From contig NZ_CP049264.1 in assembly GCF_003048875.2 (NCBI RefSeq), positions 558,001 through 622,000 of the forward strand: 64,000 nucleotides of DNA. Reading direction: 5' to 3'. Positions 29,184 through 38,250 of this stretch are shown here, one piece after another. Position 1 is the first letter of the stretch. Each line of letters opens with the position of its first letter. The notes beneath the pieces are model-generated. The model ran no database searches, had not been told where the DNA came from, and was given only the letters and a program-made list of their open reading frames with translations. The position numbers and the translations under genes were made by a program. The DNA is from Campylobacter concisus (GTDB lineage Bacteria; Campylobacterota; Campylobacteria; Campylobacterales; Campylobacteraceae).

Positions 29184-30863
29184 ATGAAAAAGATGTTAGC
29201 AATTAGTGCTTTGGCCGCAGCAACGTTGCTGTCTGCTCAAGATGTCCCTTATAGGATTTTTCTAGCTTCATTCGCTCAAGATGATAGCGCTGCTAGAATC
29301 GATAGTGCTGTTAGCAAAGTAAACAGCAAAATATCAGATAGCAGACTAACTACTGGCGTTTATGAAGTTGGTGGAAGAAAGTTTTTATATGTTGATACAA
29401 CTCCAGTTTCTGAAAATGAAGCTAATGAGTTGTTAGCTAAAGTTCAAAACGAGTCAGGCTATAAAGATGCTTTAATGAGAGCTAAGTCACCTGTAACAAA
29501 TGCCCAGTCAGCTAAAAAATCTAATATAGAGCAAACTATATCTGCTGAGCCTAAAGCAGCAGCTACAGCACAAGCTGATGATAGCGTATTGACTTTGGAT
29601 CAAGTTGTAAAAACTATTTTAAATGAAAACCCAAGTTTAAAAGCTACAGAATTTAACTACTTACAAGTTGGCAAAGATCTAAAAATAGCTAAAAATGCTT
29701 ACTATCCAACACTCGATGCGGCTGCTAGAGTAGGATATGAGAGAAAGCGTCTTGATGACGGTCTTACAACAAGAAGAGGCGATGGCAGAGTATCTGGCGC
29801 ATCTTTAACTTTAGTTGAAAACCTTTACAATGGTGGTGCTGATAAAAACAGAATCAACTCTCAAAGCGCAAGACTTGATTCAGCTGCTTACACAGTAGCT
29901 CAAGCTGCAGATAGACTAACACTAAGCGCTGCAAATGCTTATCTACAAGTTCTTCAAACAAAGAGAATTCTTGACATTGAAGAAGAAAACGTAAAAAGCC
30001 ATGAAGAAATTTATAGCCAAATCAAAGATAGAGCAAGATCAGGTTATGGTGTAGCTTCTGAAGAGAGACAAGCTGGATCACGCTATACTTTGGCTCAATC
30101 AAACTATATAGCTGCAAAAAATAACTATGAAGACGCACTTTCTACATTTGAAAAACTATATGGAAGAAAAGTTGCTGCTAAAAACCTAGTAATGCCTGAA
30201 TTTAACCTGCCATTACCAAGCACTAAAGAGGCTGTTTATGATAAAGCTGTTCTTTGTAACCCAACACTTCTAGTTCAAAGATCAAACATCGCTATGGCAG
30301 AGTCTGTTGTAAAAGAGAAAAATGCACCATTCTTACCAAAACTAGATCTTGTTGTGTCAGGTGCTTATGATCACTCAAATGTTTTATATGATGATTATGA
30401 AGAGCAAACATTTGACGCTCTTTTAAGATTAAACTATAACCTTTACAATAAAGGTAATGATAAGCTTGATAAAGAGAAGAGCCAACTTGCTGTTCAACAA
30501 GAGCAACAAACTATGGATAACCTTGTAAGAGAGCTTAAAGAGTCTTTAGAATTCTCATGGCAAAACTATGTTCTTAACCAAGAAAAAATGGGATATCTAA
30601 ATCAACACGTTGAATATGCAAAGGCAACTCTTGATGCATACCAAGATGAGTTTAGAATCGGTCGCCGCGACCTTATCAACCTACTTGATGCAGAAAACGA
30701 GTACAACACAGCTTTAAAAGAGATCGCTACAACAGAGACTGCACTATCTTATGCAAAATATAGATTGCTAGATAACATGGGTATGGTTTCAGATAGTTTT
30801 GAACCAGGCTTTGCTAAGAGATATATTCAAGGCGCTTGCAGTATTCAAAACGACTTAAGATAA
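29184..30863 (+). CDS. TolC-family outer membrane protein with SPOR-like N-terminus (LapE-type)
   Basis: The likely outer membrane channel of the type I secretion locus, 559 residues. After a signal peptide (1-18) comes a region of about 75 residues (22-97) whose pattern YRIFLASF ... GRKFLYVDTTPVSENEA ... GYKDAL resembles a SPOR domain, which binds denuded peptidoglycan. A linker follows and then two outer-membrane-efflux repeats (about 140-335 and 345-540) with long helices. SPOR plus TolC in one chain is unusual. The gene starts the cluster, preceded by a good promoter, and the protease gene follows after a few bases. Confidence 0.88.
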   Translation: MKKMLAISALAAATLLSAQDVPYRIFLASFAQDDSAARIDSAVSKVNSKISDSRLTTGVYEVGGRKFLYVDTTPVSENEANELLAKVQNESGYKDALMRAKSPVTNAQSAKKSNIEQTISAEPKAAATAQADDSVLTLDQVVKTILNENPSLKATEFNYLQVGKDLKIAKNAYYPTLDAAARVGYERKRLDDGLTTRRGDGRVSGASLTLVENLYNGGADKNRINSQSARLDSAAYTVAQAADRLTLSAANAYLQVLQTKRILDIEEENVKSHEEIYSQIKDRARSGYGVASEERQAGSRYTLAQSNYIAAKNNYEDALSTFEKLYGRKVAAKNLVMPEFNLPLPSTKEAVYDKAVLCNPTLLVQRSNIAMAESVVKEKNAPFLPKLDLVVSGAYDHSNVLYDDYEEQTFDALLRLNYNLYNKGNDKLDKEKSQLAVQQEQQTMDNLVRELKESLEFSWQNYVLNQEKMGYLNQHVEYAKATLDAYQDEFRIGRRDLINLLDAENEYNTALKEIATTETALSYAKYRLLDNMGMVSDSFEPGFAKRYIQGACSIQNDLR

Positions 30864-30877
30864 AAATTTAAAAAGTG

Positions 30878-31543
30878 ATGACCATGAGGGTCAAAGCAAA
30901 ATTTTGGACGCTTACTTTAAGCGTCCTTTTTTCGTTATTAGCATTAAATGCTGTCGGGGATTTTATAAAACAAACAACGATAGCAAAGGTGGCTAAAATT
31001 TATGGAGAAGATGCAAGAAGAAGGGCATCGGCATTAAATTCTTTAATGACTTCATTGCAAGATGCAACCGAACAAGAGAAATTAATAAAAGTAAATGATT
31101 TTTTTAACTCTTTTAGGTGGGTTGATGATATGCAACTTTGGCATAAAAAAGATTACTGGGCTACCAGAATGGAATTTGTAGGAAAAGGCGCTGGTGACTG
31201 CGAAGACTACGTTATCGCAAAATATTTCACACTAAAGCAACTTGGAATTCCAACTCAAAAATTATACTTCACATACGTTAAAGCCTTAAGATACAACCAA
31301 GCACATATGGTTTTGGCATATTATGATACACCAAAGTCTATTCCATTAATTTTAGACAACATAAATGGTAAAATAAAAATCGCAACTCAAAGAACAGACC
31401 TTGTGCCAGTTTATAGTTTCAACGGTGATTCGCTATACTTGGCAAAACAAGAAGGTCTTGGTCAGGCAATACCAGGTGGAAATAAAAAACAAAATCCTAA
31501 GTGGATGGAATTAATAGATAGGATAGGAAAAGAGGATTTATGA
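30878..31543 (+). CDS. LapG-type transglutaminase-like cysteine protease (first copy)
   Basis: Periplasmic protease of the LapG type (BTLCP family), about 221 residues, anchored or exported by an N-terminal hydrophobic segment. LapG cuts a giant adhesin near its N-terminus to release it from the surface. Counting from the upstream GTG, the Cys109-His144-Asp161 triad is intact (GAGDCEDY, AHMVLAYY, LILDN), and RWVDDMQLW and DYWATRMEF are LapG hallmarks. The start is uncertain: GTG 30875, ATG 30878 and ATG 30884 are in frame with no strong ribosome site. It overlaps the LapD-type gene by four bases. Confidence 0.9.
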   Translation: MTMRVKAKFWTLTLSVLFSLLALNAVGDFIKQTTIAKVAKIYGEDARRRASALNSLMTSLQDATEQEKLIKVNDFFNSFRWVDDMQLWHKKDYWATRMEFVGKGAGDCEDYVIAKYFTLKQLGIPTQKLYFTYVKALRYNQAHMVLAYYDTPKSIPLILDNINGKIKIATQRTDLVPVYSFNGDSLYLAKQEGLGQAIPGGNKKQNPKWMELIDRIGKEDL

Positions 31544-33489
31544 CGCTATTTAAACAGATTATGATCGCTGTGATAGCTTTTGGCATCGTGATTTTTATGG
31601 CTGTTGGCTACTTAAATTTTAAGAGCCTAAATGGATACATCAACGACCAGCTCGGTGAAAACGCAAGGCACACAGCAAACTCACTTGGACTTGCTTTAAA
31701 GCCGATTGTTGATCCTGAGGATATGTCTTTGGCACAAACGATGATAAATTCTATGTTTGATAGCGGCAGATACAAGCTCATTAAACTTGAAGACGTCGAT
31801 GGTAAGGTGCTCATAGAAAATTCTCAACAAACTATCGTTAAAGATATCCCTGAGTGGTTTTATAAGATCGCTAAATTTGAAGCTCCTGTTGCAACTAGCG
31901 AGATCATGACTGGCTGGGCAAAATTTGGCACTTTATATGTTCAAGGCAGCACAGCACTTGCCTACAATGAGCTTTACTCAAACTCAAAAAATATTTTTAA
32001 CTTTCTAGCTTTAATGATCATCATCGCTCTTGTCGTGGCATTTTTTGCTCTTAAGGCGATATTTAGACCACTTGTTAAGGTTCAGGATCAAGCTGAAGCG
32101 ATACTTGATAATAAATTTATCATCCAAAAGAGAATTCCATTCACAACAGACCTTAAAAAGATGGTGCTTGCCATGAACTCGATGGTTAGCAAGGTTCAAG
32201 ACATATTTGAAAGAGAGGCCGCAACACTTAGCAAGTATCAAGAGCTTTTATATAAAGACTCTATGAGCGGCACTTACAATAGAAGATTTTTTCAAACTAA
32301 ATTTAGTGAGTATCTAGCAAGTGAAGAGTATTCAAGCGGTGTTGCATCACTTGTTAGCTTTAAAGATCTAGCTGGGCTAAAAGGCGTTCTTGGCTTTGAA
32401 AAATGGCAAAGTGTCATCATAAAAATAGCCCAAATTTTACAAGAAAAATCTACCGAAAATGACCAAAATGCGATCGTTGCAAGGCTAAACGACAACGACT
32501 TTATCTTGCTTTCTTACGGTAAAAACTCATCAAATTTCTCAGCTTTAGACGATAAGATCATGGCTGAGTTTAAAAAACTCTATGCAAATTTCTCTATAAA
32601 TGATAGTGAATGCCCAGTCAATGCTGCTATTGTTGAGTACTCGCCAAGCACTGATATGAGGACACTACTTACGTCTGCTGACGTCACTTTGGCTAGTGCA
32701 AGACTGGCTGGCTGCTTTACTTGCAAGGAATTTAATGCAAATCAAAACACCTTAGTCATCGGCAAAGAGAAATACAAAGAGCTTATCTTTGACTCTATAA
32801 AAGAGGATAAATTTAAATTTGCAGCTCAAAAAGTAGTTGGTTTTGACTCAAACTTTGAGCAGTACGAACTCTATCTAAGGCTAGTTGATAGCGAGGGCAA
32901 ATGGCGTATGGCATCATACTTTATGCCAATGGTAAATGAGTTAAATTTAGGTGCGATGCTCGATCTTCATATCCTAAATAGAATCGCTAGAATTTTGCCT
33001 GAAAATATCTTGCCTCAAGGAAGCTTGGCGATAAATTTGGGTAAAGAGATATTAAGCTCGGATGAGAATTTCTCAAAACTTGAAGCTACGCTTAAGAAAA
33101 TCGCTCAAATTTCAAAATCTAAAAACTATATAGAAATTCCAAACAAAGACGATATTAGTATCGAAAGTATAGTTAGACTTACTAAAAAATTAAAAGAACT
33201 CGGCTTTGGTTTTGGATTTGACCACTTTGATCTTAATGCAAAAGGCATTGAGAAGCTAAAAGAATTTAATCCAGACTATGTAAAGATCCAGTCAAGCGTC
33301 TTAATTGACTTTTTAAGTGATAAATCAGGAGCAAATACAAAACAATCACTAGATGTTGTTTTAAGCTCAAAAGATATCATTTTGATTGCGATCGGTGTTG
33401 AGAGCGAAGAGCAAAAGAGTAAGCTAATTGAGCTTGGCATTAAAAATATGCAAGGAATTTACATAGATGAAATCAAAAATATTGGATGA
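31540..33489 (+). CDS. LapD-type degenerate GGDEF/EAL receptor
   Basis: Inner membrane protein of 649 residues that in the Lap system binds LapG when c-di-GMP is high. TM1 at about 5-24, a periplasmic LapD/MoxY-type domain (25-150, with TGWAKFGTLYVQ at 124-135), TM2 at about 152-172, a HAMP region, then GGDEF and EAL domains. The GGDEF motif is replaced by NDNDF (317-321) and EAL by ELYLR (443-447), DDFGTG by DHFDLN and KID by KIQ, so both activities should be lost; Arg447 and GVESEEQ remain, as in binding-only EAL domains. It overlaps the protease gene and precedes the ABC transporter. Confidence 0.88.
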   Translation: MTLFKQIMIAVIAFGIVIFMAVGYLNFKSLNGYINDQLGENARHTANSLGLALKPIVDPEDMSLAQTMINSMFDSGRYKLIKLEDVDGKVLIENSQQTIVKDIPEWFYKIAKFEAPVATSEIMTGWAKFGTLYVQGSTALAYNELYSNSKNIFNFLALMIIIALVVAFFALKAIFRPLVKVQDQAEAILDNKFIIQKRIPFTTDLKKMVLAMNSMVSKVQDIFEREAATLSKYQELLYKDSMSGTYNRRFFQTKFSEYLASEEYSSGVASLVSFKDLAGLKGVLGFEKWQSVIIKIAQILQEKSTENDQNAIVARLNDNDFILLSYGKNSSNFSALDDKIMAEFKKLYANFSINDSECPVNAAIVEYSPSTDMRTLLTSADVTLASARLAGCFTCKEFNANQNTLVIGKEKYKELIFDSIKEDKFKFAAQKVVGFDSNFEQYELYLRLVDSEGKWRMASYFMPMVNELNLGAMLDLHILNRIARILPENILPQGSLAINLGKEILSSDENFSKLEATLKKIAQISKSKNYIEIPNKDDISIESIVRLTKKLKELGFGFGFDHFDLNAKGIEKLKEFNPDYVKIQSSVLIDFLSDKSGANTKQSLDVVLSSKDIILIAIGVESEEQKSKLIELGIKNMQGIYIDEIKNIG

Positions 33490-33492
33490 TAG

Positions 33493-35631
33493 ATGCATAG
33501 CGATAAGATAAAAGACGAACTGCTTCAATGTTTGGTGATCTTTACCAAGCTTCATAACAACCCATATAGTGCCGATGCTTTGACTATCGGTCTGCCTGTA
33601 AAAGATGGCGAAGAGATCGAGCTTTTTTCACTAAAGAGCTCGAAGTCTTTATTTTCTCGTGCAGCTTCACGTGCTGGCTTTGCATCGACTCTTGTCAGAA
33701 AAGACCTTGATCAAATTTCGCCTTTAGTTTTGCCTTGTATCTTGATGCTTAGAGGCAAAAAAGCGTGCATCTTGCAATCTTTCAGCGAAGACAAAAAGAT
33801 GGCAAACATCATAACGCCTGATCTTTCAACTGGCACTAGCACGATAGAAACAAGCAAGCTAAAAGATGAGTATTTAGGCTATGCTTACTACCTAAAACGT
33901 GAATTTGTCCCAGAAGATACAAGCTCGACAAAGCTTATTGATGCTGGTAATGATCACTGGTTTTGGGGCACTTTAAAGCGCTCTAAGAAAATTTACTTTG
34001 ACGTCGTGATAGCAAGCTTTATCATAAACTTATTTGTCCTTGCAAGCCCGCTCTTTACGATGAACGTCTATGACCGCGTTGTGCCAAATAATGCAGTTGA
34101 GACACTTTGGGTTCTAGCGCTTGGCGTGAGCGTCGTTTATGGCATCGATCTATTTTTAAAATTTGTTCGTTCATATTTTCTTGAGATCGCAGGCAAGAAG
34201 AGCGATATCATTATGAGCTCTATCTTGTTTGAGCGCGTAATGGATATGAAATTTAGCAATAAGCCAAAGTCAGTTGGTTCATTTGCTAGCAACTTGAAAG
34301 AATTTGACACAGTTAGAAATTTCTTCTCATCTGCGTCGCTTGCTGCCATAGTGGATCTACCATTTGCGTTAATCTTCTTGATAGTTACTTATTTTATAGG
34401 AAGCTACCTTGTGCTTGTGCCTATCGTTATCATGATAGCTATTTTGTGCTACACATTTTTTATAAAAGATCCGCTTCAAAACGCTATCAAGAGCACATTT
34501 GAGGCTTCAGCTATGAAAAATGGAATTTTGATAGAGAGCCTTAGCAGCTTAGAGACCATTAAAACTCTTGGTGCTAGCGGTCACGTGCAGTGGAACTGGG
34601 AAGAGGCGACTGGCGAGATAGCAAACAGAAGCATCAAATCAAAAATAATCACTACTTCAATCACGACCGTGACTTCATTTTTGGTTCAGTTAAACACTAT
34701 CGCTATCATCGTTCTTGGCGTTTATATGATACAAGATACGCACCTTACAATGGGTGGTTTGATCGCTGCTGTTATGCTTAGCTCTCGTGCGATCGCCCCT
34801 ATGGGTCAAGTAGCCTCACTAGCTGCAAATTTCGAGCAGACAAAGACAGCTTATCAAAGCCTTAGTAAGATCATGCAGATGCCAGTTGAAAGGCCTGAGG
34901 GCAAGAAATTTGTTAGAAGAAATTCTTTTGAGGGAAAGATAGAGTTTAAAAACGTTAGTTTTACATATCCAGACACTACAAAAGGCTCACTTGATAGGAT
35001 AAATTTTGTCATTCAGCCGGGTGAGAAAGTAGGCATCATCGGTAGAAATGGCTCTGGTAAGACAACCTTACAAAAGATAATCCTAGGCCTTTATGCACCG
35101 ACCGAAGGCTCGGTACTAATCGATGGTATAGATATCAACCAGATAGACCCAGCTGACCTTAGAAGAAATATCGGCTACGTGCCACAAGATGTTGTGCTAT
35201 TTAAAGGAACGGTTAGAGAAAATATTGTTCAAAAAGCTCCTTATGTCGATGATATGCAGATCATTAAAGCTGCTAAGGTAAGTGGCGTAGATGAATATGT
35301 CAATGCTCATCCACTTGGTTTTGATATGCCAGTATTTGAAAGAGGTGATGGCATTAGCGGCGGTCAGCGTCAAAGTATAGCTGTGGCTAGGGCATTTTTG
35401 CTTGATAGTCCTATCATCTTGCTTGACGAGCCTACAAATTCACTAGACAATACAGTTGAGAGCAAGCTAAAAGCAAATTTAAAGGTAAATACCGTAAATA
35501 AAACTATGATTTTAGTAACTCACAGAACATCGATGCTCGATCTTGTTGATAGGCTCATAGTGATGGATAACGGCAAAATTTTACTAGATGGTCCAAGAGA
35601 CGAAGTTTTAGCTAGACTTAGTGGGAAGTGA
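33493..35631 (+). CDS. type I secretion ABC transporter (LapB/HlyB type)
   Basis: Inner membrane exporter of 712 residues powering secretion of a large protein. An N-terminal C39-like domain (about 1-135) has no recognisable catalytic His/Asp pair, so it is probably the non-cleaving, substrate-docking kind. Six membrane segments lie at about 165-450. The nucleotide domain has Walker A GRNGSGKTT (about 515-523), the signature ISGGQRQ (about 620-626) and Walker B ILLDEP (about 642-647). It sits between the LapD-type and LapC-type genes. Confidence 0.94.
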   Translation: MHSDKIKDELLQCLVIFTKLHNNPYSADALTIGLPVKDGEEIELFSLKSSKSLFSRAASRAGFASTLVRKDLDQISPLVLPCILMLRGKKACILQSFSEDKKMANIITPDLSTGTSTIETSKLKDEYLGYAYYLKREFVPEDTSSTKLIDAGNDHWFWGTLKRSKKIYFDVVIASFIINLFVLASPLFTMNVYDRVVPNNAVETLWVLALGVSVVYGIDLFLKFVRSYFLEIAGKKSDIIMSSILFERVMDMKFSNKPKSVGSFASNLKEFDTVRNFFSSASLAAIVDLPFALIFLIVTYFIGSYLVLVPIVIMIAILCYTFFIKDPLQNAIKSTFEASAMKNGILIESLSSLETIKTLGASGHVQWNWEEATGEIANRSIKSKIITTSITTVTSFLVQLNTIAIIVLGVYMIQDTHLTMGGLIAAVMLSSRAIAPMGQVASLAANFEQTKTAYQSLSKIMQMPVERPEGKKFVRRNSFEGKIEFKNVSFTYPDTTKGSLDRINFVIQPGEKVGIIGRNGSGKTTLQKIILGLYAPTEGSVLIDGIDINQIDPADLRRNIGYVPQDVVLFKGTVRENIVQKAPYVDDMQIIKAAKVSGVDEYVNAHPLGFDMPVFERGDGISGGQRQSIAVARAFLLDSPIILLDEPTNSLDNTVESKLKANLKVNTVNKTMILVTHRTSMLDLVDRLIVMDNGKILLDGPRDEVLARLSGK

Positions 35632-35633
35632 TT

Positions 35634-37100
35634 ATGCAAGAAGATATAAAAAATCAACAAAATGAAAATTTAAAGCCAGACGAAAAGCCAGTCCAAAAAA
35701 GTGACATAAAAGAGCAAGAGAGCGCTGGAGATCAAATTTTAAATAGCGTAGATGGCATCAAGTCAAACATCCAAGCAAAAAACTACGATGCTTATGACTT
35801 GAAATTTATGTCAAGCCTCTCAGAAGCAGTTTTGGCAAAAGCTCCATCAACCTCAAAAAAGATACTTTATGCAGTTAGCATAACTGTATTTTGGCTACTT
35901 CTTTGGGCTTCGTGGGCACAGATAGATGAGATAACAAGAGGTAGCGGCAAGATCATCCCATCAGGTAAAAACCAAGCAATACAAAACCTTGAGGGTGGTA
36001 TCGTGGATCAAATTTTTGTAAAAGAGGGCGATGAGGTTAAAAAAGATCAAATTTTAATCAGACTTGATAATAAAAACTTTACAAGTAGCTACGGCGAGTC
36101 AAAACTAAGACTTGATGAGCTTCAGGCTAAATTTATGAGGCTTGATGCTGAAGCAAATGATAAAGAATTTGACTACAACGAAACAAGAGATGCGAACAAT
36201 AGCAAGGCCGTAAGATACGAGATAAGCTTGCATAACTCAAACATCGATCACTTAAATGAACAAATAGGAATTCTAACAGAGCAGATCCATCAGCGCCAAA
36301 GTGAGCTAAATGAGCTTAGAAATAAAATTTCTCAAACTCAAAATAGCTACAACCTTGTTTTAAAAGAAAAAGCGATCATGGAGCCTATCTTTAAAAAAGG
36401 TCTTGTTAGTGAGGTCGAGTATATCCAGCTTCAAAGACGCGTAAATGACCTAAAGGGCGAGCTTGATGCCTCTGTGCTTGCTGTGCCAAGGGTCGAATCA
36501 ACCATAAAAGAGGCAAAAAACAAGATAGAAGAGGCAAAGCTGGCATTTAAAAACAATGCAAAAAAAGAGCTAAACGAAGTCTCTGCTGAGATCGCAAGGA
36601 TAAACGAGTCGCAAATCAGCCTAAGCGACAGGGTTGAAAGAACTTATGTAAGATCTCCGGTAAATGGTATCGTTAGTAAGATGATGGTGCATACCGTCTC
36701 TGGCGTTATCAAGCCTGGTGAAAACATAGCTGAGATCGTCCCACTAGAAGATAAGCTCATCGCTGAGGTAAAGGTTAAGCCAGCTGACGTTGCGTTCTTA
36801 AGACCGGGGCTTGATACGATGGTTAAATTTACGGCGTATGATTTTAGTATTTATGGCGGCTTAAAAGGCAAAGTAACGCAGATCAGTGCCGATACCGAGA
36901 CAAATGAAAAAACAGGCGAGAGCTACTATTTAGTCAGGATAGAAACTGAGAAAAACTATCTTGGTAGCGAAGAGAAGCCACTTAGGATAAAGGTTGGTAT
37001 GATAGTTTCAGCTGATATCATTACTGGTAAAAAGACGATACTTGACTATCTGCTAAAACCTATCTTGAAAGCAAAGCAAAACGCTTTAACGGAGCGATAA
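35634..37100 (+). CDS. HlyD-family membrane fusion protein (LapC type)
   Basis: Periplasmic adaptor linking the ABC transporter to the TolC-like channel, 488 residues. An unusually long cytoplasmic N-terminus (about 75 residues, polar, Gln/Lys-rich) precedes one TM segment (about 77-95). Then come the lipoyl half-motif (LEGGIVDQIFVKEGDEVKK), a long coiled-coil hairpin (about 160-330) and the beta-barrel with VRSPVNGIVSKMMVHT. A GTG at 35628 is also in frame, but the ATG at 35634 has better spacing to GGGAAG. The next gene starts on its last base. Confidence 0.92.
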   Translation: MQEDIKNQQNENLKPDEKPVQKSDIKEQESAGDQILNSVDGIKSNIQAKNYDAYDLKFMSSLSEAVLAKAPSTSKKILYAVSITVFWLLLWASWAQIDEITRGSGKIIPSGKNQAIQNLEGGIVDQIFVKEGDEVKKDQILIRLDNKNFTSSYGESKLRLDELQAKFMRLDAEANDKEFDYNETRDANNSKAVRYEISLHNSNIDHLNEQIGILTEQIHQRQSELNELRNKISQTQNSYNLVLKEKAIMEPIFKKGLVSEVEYIQLQRRVNDLKGELDASVLAVPRVESTIKEAKNKIEEAKLAFKNNAKKELNEVSAEIARINESQISLSDRVERTYVRSPVNGIVSKMMVHTVSGVIKPGENIAEIVPLEDKLIAEVKVKPADVAFLRPGLDTMVKFTAYDFSIYGGLKGKVTQISADTETNEKTGESYYLVRIETEKNYLGSEEKPLRIKVGMIVSADIITGKKTILDYLLKPILKAKQNALTER

Positions 37101-37597
37101 TGCAAAAGTCAGCTAGCTTTGAGCAAAATTTTAGCGAATATCAAATTTCAAGAGCAAAGCTGGCTGAGGAATTTGTCATTGTAAATGATGGCAAAATATG
37201 CGATCTAATCGGAAGAGGGGTCGTCAAATTTCACTTTAAAGACTGTGAAAAAAGTTTTGATGAGATGATAAATTTAAAAAGTGAAAATTGCATAAATTTA
37301 TCTGGTGTAGAGATTAAAGATGAGCTTATAAAGAGCATCAAAATATCAATTAGTGGCTACGATGAAAGTAGCGATAGCTTGGACTTTGATCTAAATTTAC
37401 TATCTCTTAGTGTGCCATATAGATACGCCATATCAAATGGTTGTTTTGAGATGAGTATCTTTTTAAAAGAGAGCAAAGGAGTGGTTGAGAAATTTTTATC
37501 CACTTTTAGTTATAAATTTGAGGCAAATAGTGGCAAGGAGCGTTACTTGATCGTTTTCGTAAATGAGTCAAAAATTTACGAGCAAACCTATATGTGA
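37100..37597 (+). CDS. unrecognised 165-residue protein in the type I secretion operon
   Basis: A soluble protein without signal peptide or membrane segment. Alternating hydrophobic strands in the second half (for example DSLDFDLNLLSLSVPYRYA and ERYLIVFVNESKIYEQ) suggest a beta-rich fold. I recognise no family. Its ATG overlaps the last base of the adaptor stop, so it is translationally coupled to the secretion genes, and the regulator gene follows after 17 bases. A role in secretion or substrate handling is an inference from position only. Confidence 0.75.
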   Translation: MQKSASFEQNFSEYQISRAKLAEEFVIVNDGKICDLIGRGVVKFHFKDCEKSFDEMINLKSENCINLSGVEIKDELIKSIKISISGYDESSDSLDFDLNLLSLSVPYRYAISNGCFEMSIFLKESKGVVEKFLSTFSYKFEANSGKERYLIVFVNESKIYEQTYM

Positions 37598-37614
37598 TAT
37601 AAGGAAATATAATT

Positions 37615-38250
37615 ATGAATGTGGTTTTTTTTACTCAAAATGGTTCGCTTAATAATCTTTGGCGAGGGTATTTTTCAGATGATAGTGTGAAATTTACTCA
37701 CAATAAAAAGGATTTTTTTGCAAATTTAAACAATGAGGTTGATATCGTCGGTATAGATACAAATGCTTTTAAAGATAGCCTTGATGAAAATATTAAAACC
37801 ATTCATGAAAGTTTTCCAAATATAAAATGTCTAATCCTTGCAAACGAACCAAAATTTAGTGAAGGCAAACATCTGCTGGCTCTTGGTGTCAAAGGATATG
37901 CAAACTCACACATGAGAAAAACGCACTTTGAAGATGCCTTTGAGACGATTTTAAATGGCAAAGTTTGGCTTTATCCAGAATTTATCCAAGCGATGATTGG
38001 AGAACTAACTGGCTCATATATAAATAATGAAAGTGAAACTTTAGAGAGAAAGTCTGATCTAGGTGAGCTTAGCTCACGCGAAAAAGAGATCGCAAACTTA
38101 ATCTACCAAGGTCTAACAAACAATGAAATTTCAGAGCAAACAGGCATTACTTTAAGGACGGTGAAGGCGCACACTACGTCGATTTACAGCAAGCTAAATG
38201 TGAAAGATAGAATAGGTCTTGTGCTTTTGATGAAGCAGCTGCATGCGTAA
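37615..38250 (+). CDS. LuxR/NarL-type response regulator with atypical receiver
   Basis: A 211-residue DNA-binding regulator. The C-terminal GerE helix-turn-helix (about 150-208) is typical: LSSREKEIANLIYQGLTN, then ITLRTVKAHTTSIYSKL. The N-terminal receiver-like domain lacks the usual acidic pair after the first strand (MNVVFFTQNGS), although an Asp sits at the end of the third strand (DIVGID). Phosphorylation may therefore not control it. It has its own ribosome site (AAGGAA) and overlaps the second protease gene by eight bases. Confidence 0.87.
   Translation: MNVVFFTQNGSLNNLWRGYFSDDSVKFTHNKKDFFANLNNEVDIVGIDTNAFKDSLDENIKTIHESFPNIKCLILANEPKFSEGKHLLALGVKGYANSHMRKTHFEDAFETILNGKVWLYPEFIQAMIGELTGSYINNESETLERKSDLGELSSREKEIANLIYQGLTNNEISEQTGITLRTVKAHTTSIYSKLNVKDRIGLVLLMKQLHA

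Noticed and set aside
31540-33489. An active diguanylate cyclase/phosphodiesterase
   Set aside because: Both catalytic motifs are replaced, so a receptor role is more likely.
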